DNA from: Allobosea sp.
Lineage (GTDB): Bacteria > Pseudomonadota > Alphaproteobacteria > Rhizobiales > Beijerinckiaceae
Assembly (NCBI GenBank): GCA_021732895.1
Contig: JAKFWE010000467.1
Coordinates: 1-5,954, forward strand
Reading direction: 5' to 3'
DNA: 5,954 nucleotides
The notes under the pieces are model-generated. The model was given only the letters and a program-made list of their open reading frames with translations. It had not been told where the DNA came from and ran no database searches. Shown here in pieces: positions 1 through 5,272 of this stretch (position 1 is the first letter of the stretch; every line of letters starts with the position of its first letter). A program made the position numbers and the translations under genes.

Positions 1-159
1 GAATTCCTCGCGCAGCCGGTTGCGGATCTCGGTCTCGATCAGCGTGGCGCAGGTCAGCAGCCTGAGCCAGAGGCGCAACTCGTCCTTGTGGTCGCCGGGT
101 CTTTCGCTGGCCTTGGTCTCGCGGTCGAGCACCGGGCCGGGGAGGGGCGCGTCCATCAT
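1..159 (-). CDS. MarR-family transcriptional regulator, N-terminal fragment (truncated by window edge)
   Basis: Reading leftward from an ATG at 159 the frame stays open for 53 codons to the window edge, so only the N-terminus is present. It starts with a short Pro/Glu-rich leader, followed by an amphipathic helix (LRLWLRLLTCATLIETEI, then RNRLREEF). I recognise this as helix 1 of the dimerisation region of MarR proteins that sit beside anthraniloyl-CoA degradation genes. The winged-helix DNA-binding domain would lie outside the window. A second ATG follows immediately (156), so the exact start is uncertain, and the upstream SD is weak (GGGGA). The gene starts 15 nt after the SDR stop codon, so the two are very likely cotranscribed. 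MarR proteins usually repress their own and divergent operons and are released by an aromatic or aromatic acyl-CoA ligand. That role fits the paired palindromes at 959-976 and 1112-1129. Family assignment from a fragment is good but not certain. Confidence 0.75.
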   Translation of the reverse strand, partial: MMDAPLPGPVLDRETKASERPGDHKDELRLWLRLLTCATLIETEIRNRLREEF

Positions 160-174
160 CGGGAGATCCCCATC

Positions 175-930
175 TCAGAACTCGCCGCCATTGATCATCA
201 GCGATTGCCCGTTCGTCGAATCGCTGCCCGGGCCGCAGAGATGCAGCACGGCGGCGGCGACCTCGTCGGGCGCGATCAGCCGCCCCTGCGGATTCGCGCT
301 GACCAGTTCGGCCAGCGCCGCCTCCGGGGCGAGACCGGTCTTGGCGCTGATCGCGGCGACGCCGCCGGCCACCATCTCGGTGTCGGAATAGCCGGGGCAG
401 ACCGCGTTGACGGTGACGCCGGCGCGCGCCGTCTCGTGGGCGAGTGAGCGCACCAGCCCGATCACCGCATGCTTGGCCGCGGCATAGGCGCTGACATAGG
501 CGTAGCCGCGATGGCCGGCCGTCGAGGCGATCGCGACGAGCCGGCCGCGCCGGCGCTCGAGCATGCCGGGCAGGGCGGGGCGGAAGGCGTTCGCCGTGCC
601 GATCAGGTTGAGCTCCAGCATCCGGCGCAAGCTGCCCGCGTCGCCCTTGGCGAAAGGCCCGGTCTCGACCGCGCCGGCATTGGCGACGACGATGTCGAAG
701 GGCCGGCTTCGGGCGAGATCGGCCATGCAGGCGGCCATCGCGGCCTCGTCGCGGACGTCGCAGGGCGCGCAGGCGTCCGCGTCGCCGGCGCCGACCGCCG
801 CGTGCAGGACCGCGCCGTCGCGCCCGATGATCGAGACGCGCGCGCCCTGTCCCTTCAGCGCCGCCGCGATGGCGCGCCCGAGACCGCGTCCGCCGCCCGT
901 GACCAGCGCGTGCCGTCCTGCCAGGACCAT
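175..930 (-). CDS. SDR-family NAD(P)-dependent oxidoreductase (putative hydroxyacyl-CoA/alicyclic dehydrogenase)
   Basis: A 251-residue classical short-chain dehydrogenase/reductase of normal family length. Visible motifs are the Rossmann glycine motif TGGGRGLG (residues 11-18), an NAG motif (84-86), structural Asn108, catalytic Ser136, and YAAAK giving Tyr149 and Lys153. Arg37, just after the second beta strand, hints at NADP(H) rather than NAD, but this is weak inference. The frame is open further upstream to an ATG at 1032. I chose the ATG at 930 because it has an AGGAGG box 9 nt before it, a promoter fits just upstream, and the extra 34 residues do not resemble an SDR N-terminus. The gene is divergent from the aminobenzoyl-CoA monooxygenase/reductase and leads into marR. 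Its likely job, inferred from position only, is an oxidoreduction step on the alicyclic or ring-opened CoA intermediates. The substrate cannot be read from the sequence. Confidence 0.93.
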   Translation of the reverse strand: MVLAGRHALVTGGGRGLGRAIAAALKGQGARVSIIGRDGAVLHAAVGAGDADACAPCDVRDEAAMAACMADLARSRPFDIVVANAGAVETGPFAKGDAGSLRRMLELNLIGTANAFRPALPGMLERRRGRLVAIASTAGHRGYAYVSAYAAAKHAVIGLVRSLAHETARAGVTVNAVCPGYSDTEMVAGGVAAISAKTGLAPEAALAELVSANPQGRLIAPDEVAAAVLHLCGPGSDSTNGQSLMINGGEF

Positions 931-939
931 TCCGAGCGA

Positions 940-945
940 CCTCCT
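940..945 (-). promoter_or_regulatory. Strong ribosome binding site that fixes the SDR start
   Basis: On the minus strand AGGAGG lies 9 nt before the ATG at 930. It supports 930 as the start over the more upstream ATG at 1032, which would also place the whole promoter/operator region inside coding sequence. Confidence 0.85.
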
Positions 946-954
946 GCTGTCATG

Positions 955-984
955 AATATATTTTAGGTCTAAAGGATTTTGCAA
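955..984 (-). promoter_or_regulatory. Candidate sigma70-type promoter of the SDR-marR unit
   Basis: On the minus strand a TTGCAA -35 hexamer (984-979) and a TATATT -10 hexamer (960-955) are separated by 18 bp. The predicted transcription start is near 948, only a few bases before the AGGAGG box, so the leader would be very short. The spacer holds most of palindrome 1 (959-976), which also touches the -10 box, so a bound repressor would directly occlude RNA polymerase. The assignment is by eye from consensus and spacing; no start-site data are available. Confidence 0.6.
959..976. promoter_or_regulatory. Putative MarR operator 1 (SDR-marR side)
   Basis: The core TTTAGGTCTAAA (962-973) is a perfect dyad with 5-bp arms and a 2-bp centre. 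The wider 18-bp site, read on the minus strand, matches operator 2 at 15 of 18 positions, including a continuous 12-bp identity (AGACCTAAAATA). The size and form suit a winged-helix MarR dimer. It sits between the -35 and -10 of the minus-strand promoter, next to a marR gene. Binding is inferred. Confidence 0.65.
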
Positions 985-1099
985 GAGCATGGATGCGGCC
1001 GGAATTTGCTCCAGAAACCCCAGATAAGGCACAAAATAGCACGATCTAGCGACTTGCCTCGGGTGATGAGTGAGAGGTGGCGCCCCTGACCGCGCGCCC

Positions 1100-1128
1100 T
1101 TGAGATAAATCTATTTCAGACCTAAAAT
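1100..1128 (+). promoter_or_regulatory. Candidate sigma70-type promoter of the monooxygenase/reductase gene
   Basis: TTGAGA (1100-1105) and TAAAAT (1123-1128) are separated by exactly 17 bp. The predicted start is around 1135, giving a leader of roughly 25 nt that contains the GGAGG box at 1148-1152. Palindrome 2 (1112-1129) covers the spacer and the whole -10 element, so the promoter is laid out for simple repression. Confidence 0.6.
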
Positions 1129-1129
1129 A
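1112..1129. promoter_or_regulatory. Putative MarR operator 2 (monooxygenase/reductase side)
   Basis: TATTTCAGACCTAAAATA is an 18-bp dyad in which 8 of 9 position pairs apart from the 2-bp centre would be expected to match and one (C1117/A1124) does not. It is the inverted, 15/18-identical partner of the site at 959-976; the dyad centres are 153 bp apart. A partial copy of the core, TAGGTCT, recurs at 1139-1145 beside the ribosome binding site. Probably bound by the MarR protein encoded at the left edge. Confidence 0.65.
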
Positions 1130-1158
1130 ATTCTGCTGTAGGTCTTCGGAGGGGTGTC

Positions 1159-3489
1159 ATGCGCATTGCGGTCGTCGGCGGCGGGCCTGCGGGGCTCTAT
1201 TTCGCGCTCCTTATGAAGCGCGATTGGCCGGCTCTCTCGGTGACGATGTTCGAGCGCAACCAGCCCGACGACACGTTCGGCTTCGGCGTCGTCTTCTCCG
1301 ACCAGACGCTCGACACGTTCAAGGCCGCCGACGCCGGCAGCTATGCCGCGATCCGCGACAATTTCGCCTACTGGGACGATGTCGAGATCCATTTCAAGGG
1401 CAGCGTCCATCGCGTCTCCGGCAACGGCTTTTGCGGCTGCTCGCGGCGCTCCCTGCTGATGCTGGTGCAGAACCGGGCCCGCGAGCTCGGCGTCGAGCTG
1501 CGTTTCGGCGCCGAGAGCCCCGATATCGAGGCCCTGAGCCGCGACTACGACCTCGTCGTCGCCGCCGACGGCATCAACAGCCGCATCCGCGAGACCTGGC
1601 GCGACCGTTTCCGCCCGGAGACGGATCTGCGGCCGAACCTCTTCACCTGGATGGGCTCGACCCGGCCCTTCGACGCCTTCACCTTCTTCTTCAGGCAGAC
1701 GAGCCACGGGCTCTTCATCGCCCATTGCTACCAGTACGAGGCCGGCCGCTCGACCTGGGTGCTGGAGACCGACCCGGAGACGTATCGACGGGCGGGTCTC
1801 GACGCCATGGACGAGGCGGCCTCGGCGAGATTCCTCGAAGGCGTCTTCGCCGAGGAGCTGCAGGGCCATGGACTGATCACCAACCGCTCGCTCTGGCGCC
1901 GGTTTCCGATGATCCGTTGCGCCAACTGGGTCAGCGGCAACGTCGTCCTGATCGGCGACGCCAAGGCGACCGCGCACTTCTCGATCGGCTCGGGCACCAA
2001 GCTCGCGATGGAGGACGCCATCGCGCTGCATGGCGCGTTCGCGGAATCGGGGCTCGACGTCGGAGCCGCGCTGGCGCGGTTCGAGAGCGGCCGGCGCGAG
2101 GAGGTCGAGAAGACGCAGCACGCGGCCGACGTGTCGCTGGTCTGGTTCGAGCAGTTGCGCCGCTTCTGGGATTTCGAGCCGCTGCGTTTCGCCTTCGGGC
2201 TGATGACCCGCTCCAAGGCGATCACCTACGACAATCTCGCGCTCCGCGCGCCGGATTTTGTCGCCGGCGTGGACGGGCTCGTCGCCCGCGAACTCGGCCC
2301 GCTGGCGCGCCGGCGGCGCGACGGCTCGCTCGCGCCCCCGGCCTTCCAGCCGCTGCGCCTGCGCGGGATGCAGGTCGAGAACCGGATGGCGCTGTCGCCG
2401 ATGTGTCAGTATTCGGCGGAGGCCGGCGTGCCCGGCGACTGGCACCTGATGCATTACGGCTCGCGCGCCATCGGCGGGCCGGGGCTGATCTTCACCGAGA
2501 TGACCTGCGTTTCGGCCGATGCGCGGATCACGCCGGGCTGCGCCGGGCTCTACGACGACGCACAGGAAGCGGCCTGGACCCGGATTGTCGCTTTCGTTCA
2601 CGCCCATTCGGCCGCGAAAATCTGTCTTCAGCTCGGCCATGCCGGGCGCAAGGGCGCGACGAAGCTGATGTGGCAGGGCATGGACCGGCCGCTGGCGCAG
2701 GGGGCCTGGCCGGTCATGTCCGCCTCGCCGCTGTCCTACTATCCGGACAGCCAGGTTCCCCGCGAAATGGACCGGCATGACATGGACCGGGTGCGCGAGG
2801 ATTTCGTCGCGGCCGCCAGGCGCGGCCTGCGCGCCGGCTTCGACATGCTGGAGCTGCATTGCGCCCATGGCTACCTGCTCGCCAGCTTCCTGTCTCCGCT
2901 CACCAACCGGCGCACGGATGCCTATGGCGGCTCCATCGAAAACCGACTGCGCTACCCGCTCGAGGTGTTTCGCGCGCTTCGCGAGGCATGGCCCGACGAG
3001 AAACCGATGTCGGTGCGCATCTCCGCGACCGACTGGAAGGAAGGCGGGCTCACGCCGGAGGATTCGATCGCGATCGCGGCGGCGTTCGCCGAAGCCGGCT
3101 GCGATCTCGTCGATGTCTCGGCCGGACAGACCGTGCCTGACGGCCAGCCGATCTATGGCCGGATGTTCCAGACGCCGTTCTCCGACCAGATCCGCAACGA
3201 GGCCGGCGTCGCGACCATGTGCGTCGGGGCGATCACCACCGCCGACCAGGCCAACACCATCGTCGCCTCGGGCAGGGCGGACCTCGTCGCGCTGGGCAGG
3301 CCCCACCTCGCCGATCCGTCCTTCGTCCTGCGCGCCGCAGCCTGGTACGGCGTCGATCTGCCCCAGCCGAAGCCTTATGGCCCCGGCCGCGACCAGCTGA
3401 TGCGCAACACCCCGCGCGAACGGGATGAGCTGGAGGCCCTGAAGCTGAAAGCCAGGCCCGGCCGCCACGGGCCGGGAACATCGGCCTGA
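1159..3489 (+). CDS. 2-aminobenzoyl-CoA monooxygenase/reductase-type fusion (bifunctional salicylyl-CoA 5-hydroxylase/oxidoreductase family)
   Basis: A 776-residue cytoplasmic two-flavin protein. The N-terminal part (about 1-370) is a UbiH/PHBH-like FAD monooxygenase: GGGPAG (7-12) with Glu32 for the FAD ribose, ADG (136-138), and GD (266-267) within LIGDAKATAHFSIGSGTKLA. The C-terminal part (about 394-760) is an Old Yellow Enzyme domain: LSPMCQYS with Cys416 where YqjM-like enzymes have their flavin-contacting Cys, HAGRKG (494-499), the active-site pair His567/His570 in ELHCAHGYL, then DAYGGSIENR and the FMN phosphate-binding segment ending in ALGRP. In Azoarcus evansii (abm genes) such a fusion hydroxylates 2-aminobenzoyl-CoA at C5 and then reduces the ring with NADH, giving a non-aromatic oxo-cyclohexene carbonyl-CoA. 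The fused reductase domain favours this over simple salicylyl-CoA hydroxylation, but substrate is not proven. The start is set by GGAGG 6 nt before the ATG. It stands alone behind an operator-covered promoter, divergent from the SDR-marR pair. Confidence 0.95.
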   Translation: MRIAVVGGGPAGLYFALLMKRDWPALSVTMFERNQPDDTFGFGVVFSDQTLDTFKAADAGSYAAIRDNFAYWDDVEIHFKGSVHRVSGNGFCGCSRRSLLMLVQNRARELGVELRFGAESPDIEALSRDYDLVVAADGINSRIRETWRDRFRPETDLRPNLFTWMGSTRPFDAFTFFFRQTSHGLFIAHCYQYEAGRSTWVLETDPETYRRAGLDAMDEAASARFLEGVFAEELQGHGLITNRSLWRRFPMIRCANWVSGNVVLIGDAKATAHFSIGSGTKLAMEDAIALHGAFAESGLDVGAALARFESGRREEVEKTQHAADVSLVWFEQLRRFWDFEPLRFAFGLMTRSKAITYDNLALRAPDFVAGVDGLVARELGPLARRRRDGSLAPPAFQPLRLRGMQVENRMALSPMCQYSAEAGVPGDWHLMHYGSRAIGGPGLIFTEMTCVSADARITPGCAGLYDDAQEAAWTRIVAFVHAHSAAKICLQLGHAGRKGATKLMWQGMDRPLAQGAWPVMSASPLSYYPDSQVPREMDRHDMDRVREDFVAAARRGLRAGFDMLELHCAHGYLLASFLSPLTNRRTDAYGGSIENRLRYPLEVFRALREAWPDEKPMSVRISATDWKEGGLTPEDSIAIAAAFAEAGCDLVDVSAGQTVPDGQPIYGRMFQTPFSDQIRNEAGVATMCVGAITTADQANTIVASGRADLVALGRPHLADPSFVLRAAAWYGVDLPQPKPYGPGRDQLMRNTPRERDELEALKLKARPGRHGPGTSA
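3457..3476 (+). repeat. Small inverted repeat in the 3' end of the fusion gene
   Basis: CCCGGCC and GGCCGGG are perfect 7-bp arms around a 6-nt loop, ending 13 nt before the stop codon at 3489. No T-tract follows, so it is not a standard intrinsic terminator. It may act as a 3' RNA-stabilising hairpin or simply reflect GC-rich codons. Confidence 0.3.
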
Positions 3490-3565
3490 GTCGCCGGTTC
3501 TCCTGGCGAGTGTCCGTTCCGGAAAGCCGTTCGGGAAGCGGGCGCCGCGCACAGAGGGGAACGTC

Positions 3566-3919
3566 ATGCAGGGTCACATCGTCTCCGCCGCCAGCCGGCC
3601 GCGAATGGGCAGATTGGCGGAGATATCGCTGCTGGCCTTGGGCATCGTCCTGTCCGGCGCCGCATCGGCGCAGAACGCGCCGCCGCCGGCGATCCCGCCG
3701 TCCGCTTCGGGCGTCGGCCAGGTGACGAAGGATCCTGCGCAGCTCGACAAGGGCCACAACACCGTCCTGCCATCGGCGGGAACGTCCGGCCCCTCCGCCG
3801 CGCCGACCATGGTCTTCGACTGCAAGGCGAAGCCGCAGGAGTGCACCACGCCCGTGACGGCCGCCGACAAGGCGAGCGCGCCGGACCAGTCGTCCCCGCC
3901 GGCGACGCCGAAACCCTAG
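3566..3919 (+). CDS. Small exported protein of unknown function
   Basis: 117 residues. The start is supported by GAGGGG 6 nt before the ATG; an internal Met14 has no SD. The N-terminus looks like a Sec signal peptide: basic residues (Arg11, Arg13, Arg16), a hydrophobic stretch (about 20-31), and an AXA-type cleavage site (Ala33-Ser34-Ala35 before Gln36). There is no lipobox cysteine. The mature part of about 82 residues is rich in Pro, Ala, Ser and Thr, with low-complexity ends (PPPAIPPSAS and SSPPATPKP), and is probably largely disordered. The central part (about 50-96) is less repetitive and holds the only two cysteines, Cys86 and Cys93, seven apart, which could form a periplasmic disulfide. 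I do not recognise a family. It lies 76 nt after the fusion gene on the same strand. No strong promoter is visible between them, so cotranscription is possible, but nothing ties it to aromatic catabolism. Confidence 0.75.
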   Translation: MQGHIVSAASRPRMGRLAEISLLALGIVLSGAASAQNAPPPAIPPSASGVGQVTKDPAQLDKGHNTVLPSAGTSGPSAAPTMVFDCKAKPQECTTPVTAADKASAPDQSSPPATPKP

Positions 3920-3963
3920 ACCGCGTCCACCTCGATCGCGTGCGTCCGCTTCGCTGCGGTTGA

Positions 3964-4002
3964 CGCGCGCCCGGGCCATTGATCGGCGACAGCGGGCGCG
4001 CG
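3964..4002 (+). repeat. Long-armed hairpin after the exported-protein gene
   Basis: Perfect 10-bp arms, CGCGCGCCCG (3964-3973) and CGGGCGCGCG (3993-4002), flank a 19-nt loop, starting 45 nt after the stop of the upstream gene. The stem is all G/C. No T-run follows on either strand, so it is not a canonical Rho-independent terminator. It could stabilise the upstream mRNA end or act as a pausing structure. This is one of two structures in the 228-nt spacer 3920-4147; no gene or convincing promoter was found there. Confidence 0.45.
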
Positions 4003-4021
4003 GACTACAAGGCCCGCACGT

Positions 4022-4037
4022 CTTGCAGTTCTGCAAG
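4022..4037. promoter_or_regulatory. Operator-like palindrome upstream of the ring-cleaving dioxygenase gene
   Basis: CTTGCAGTTCTGCAAG is a perfect dyad with 7-bp arms and a 2-bp centre, lying 110 nt before the ATG at 4148. It is less GC-rich than its surroundings and has the size of a helix-turn-helix dimer site. No regulator gene lies next to it, and its sequence differs from the AGACCT-type sites at 959 and 1112, so a different regulator would be expected. I could not place confident -35/-10 boxes around it. Confidence 0.4.
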
Positions 4038-4147
4038 GCCGCGATTGGCCCGCAGCGGCGATCGCCTCTCTGGCGGCCGGCCCGGAACGCTCTATCTCCG
4101 GCGCGACCGTTCCGCCAAAGCCGCGGACGGCCCAGAAGAGGGCAACC

Positions 4148-5095
4148 ATGACTTTGACAGGCATTCATCACGTGACGGCGATCACGGCCGACGCACCCGG
4201 AAACCGGCGCTTCTATGAGCGGACGCTGGGCATGCGCCTGGTCAAGAAGACGGTGAACCAGGACGACACCTCGGCCTATCACCTGTTCTACGCCGACGGG
4301 GCGGGTTCGCCCGGCACCGACCTCACCTTTTTCGACTGGCCGGCCGCGCCGGCGCGGCGCGGCACGAACGGGATCGTGCGCACGTCCCTGCGCGTCGCGG
4401 ACGAGGCGTCGCTCGACTGGTGGCGCGCCCGCTTGAGCGAGGCCGGCGTGACGCCGTCGCCGGTCCGCGCCGTCAACGGCCGGGCCGCGATCGATTTCGA
4501 GGATCCCGAAGGGCAGCGCCTGACGCTGGTCGCGGATGGCGGCGAAGGTTCGTTCGTCGTCTGGGAGAGGAGCGACGTGCCGGCGCGCCATCAGATCAGG
4601 GGGCTCGGCCCCGTCACGATCTCGGTGGCCCGGCTCGACCGCACGGAGGTCGTGCTGACGACGCTGCTCGGGCTGGAGCGGATCGCGAATTATCGTGACG
4701 CCGCGCACGCGTCCGGCGACATCCACGTCTTCAGGATCGGGCAGGGCGGCCCGGCCGCCGAACTGCATGTCGCGGTCGAGCCCGATGCGCCGCAGGCCCG
4801 CGAGGGAGCGGGCGGCGTGCACCACCTGGCGCTGCGCGCCACGACATTCGCCGATTACGACGCCTGGGCGGAGAGGTTGAAGGCGGCAGGCTATCCCAAC
4901 AGCGGCAAGGTCGATCGTTTCTATTTCCGCTCACTCTATCTGCGCGAGCCAAACGGCGTGTTGATCGAGATCGCGACCGACGAGCCCGGCTTCTCCGCCG
5001 ACGAGCCGGCCGAGACGATGGGCGAGACGCTGGCGCTGCCGCCCTTCCTGGAGCCGCGCAGGGCCGAGATCGAGGCGGGGCTGAAGCCACTTTGA
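4148..5095 (+). CDS. VOC-superfamily ring-cleaving dioxygenase, PcpA/LinE/MhqO-like
   Basis: A 315-residue protein made of two vicinal-oxygen-chelate (glyoxalase/extradiol) modules, about 4-150 and 150-290, the usual length for this family. The apparent Fe(II) ligands are His8 (in GIHHVTAIT), His226 (in GVHHLAL) and Glu274 (in VLIEIATDEPGF). This one-plus-two distribution over the modules is typical of the hydroquinone 1,2-dioxygenases PcpA/LinE and of Bacillus MhqO/MhqE proteins, not of catechol extradiol enzymes, whose ligands are all in the C-terminal half. Second-shell positions His7, Thr10, His225, Arg257 and Tyr264 also fall where I recall PcpA's equivalents. The likely reaction is O2-dependent cleavage of (substituted) hydroquinones, serving catabolism or quinone detoxification; the substrate is unknown. 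The start has an AGAGGG box before it. The gene stands alone, with 228 nt upstream and 177 nt downstream free of genes. Confidence 0.88.
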   Translation: MTLTGIHHVTAITADAPGNRRFYERTLGMRLVKKTVNQDDTSAYHLFYADGAGSPGTDLTFFDWPAAPARRGTNGIVRTSLRVADEASLDWWRARLSEAGVTPSPVRAVNGRAAIDFEDPEGQRLTLVADGGEGSFVVWERSDVPARHQIRGLGPVTISVARLDRTEVVLTTLLGLERIANYRDAAHASGDIHVFRIGQGGPAAELHVAVEPDAPQAREGAGGVHHLALRATTFADYDAWAERLKAAGYPNSGKVDRFYFRSLYLREPNGVLIEIATDEPGFSADEPAETMGETLALPPFLEPRRAEIEAGLKPL

Positions 5096-5109
5096 CGGTG
5101 GTGTGGCAA

Positions 5110-5142
5110 GCCCGTGATCGGGCGATTCGGGCGCGCCGCGCC
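5110..5142 (+). terminator. Weak terminator-like tandem hairpins after the dioxygenase gene
   Basis: Two short inverted repeats follow the stop codon at 5095: GCCCG-TGAT-CGGGC (5110-5123) and GGCGCG-C-CGCGCC (5130-5142). An A-run rather than a T-run follows, so intrinsic termination on the plus strand is doubtful. Confidence 0.25.
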
Positions 5143-5161
5143 TGGAAAAACGGGTTCTTGT

Positions 5162-5192
5162 CTTGCCGTGAGCAGGCGAGAAGTGAGTTTTT
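5162..5192 (+). terminator. Alternative weak terminator candidate
   Basis: CTTGCC (5162-5167) and GGCGAG (5175-5180) can pair with one G-U wobble around a 7-nt loop. A TTTTT run occurs at 5188-5192, 8 nt beyond the stem. The gap between stem and T-run is larger than usual, so this is only a candidate end for the dioxygenase transcript. Confidence 0.2.
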
Positions 5193-5223
5193 CGGCTCCT
5201 GACATCGAAATGTTGGACAGCGC

Positions 5224-5240
5224 AGGCTAGGTTTTTGCAA
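5224..5240 (+). promoter_or_regulatory. Possible sigma54-type promoter before the membrane protein gene
   Basis: A GG pair (5225-5226) and a GC pair (5237-5238) are separated by 10 bp, the spacing of -24/-12 elements, with TTGCA at the -12 side matching consensus. The -24 side is poor (AGGCTAG against TGGCACG). It ends about 32 nt before the ATG at 5273. No enhancer site was identified. Chance occurrence is quite possible. Confidence 0.2.
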
Positions 5241-5272
5241 CTGCGAAAGCGTCCGACGTTCAGGAGACCCCC

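Noticed and set aside
1..6. GAATTC at the very first base
   Set aside because: An EcoRI site at the left edge may reflect a cloning boundary of the source DNA, but it lies inside the marR frame and has no biological meaning by itself.
931..1032. N-terminal extension of the SDR to an ATG at 1032
   Set aside because: The extension covers the promoter and operator, lacks a good SD at 1032, and adds 34 residues unlike any SDR start. The ATG at 930 has AGGAGG at proper distance.
1224..2780. 518-codon open frame on the plus strand in another frame of the fusion gene
   Set aside because: Arg/Pro/Ala-rich off-frame translation overlapping the real gene, with no domain.
3490..3565. Possible promoter or terminator between the fusion gene and the exported-protein gene
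   Set aside because: A short TCGCC/GGCGA repeat and a TTCCGGAA palindrome are present, but there is no T-tract and no convincing -35/-10 pair.
1111..3567. 818-codon open frame on the minus strand opposite the fusion gene
   Set aside because: It is a shadow of a high-GC gene: Arg/Gly/Ala/His-rich with no recognisable domain, running through the promoter/operator region, while the plus strand encodes a full two-domain enzyme with intact motifs.
4057..4066. GGCGATCGCC palindrome in the spacer before the dioxygenase
   Set aside because: A 10-bp GC-rich palindrome around GATC is easily expected by chance at this composition, and nothing around it suggests function.
3233..4825. 530-codon open frame on the minus strand
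   Set aside because: It runs antisense to three plus-strand genes and the spacer, has an Arg-rich composition and no motifs. It exists because stop codons are rare at this GC content.
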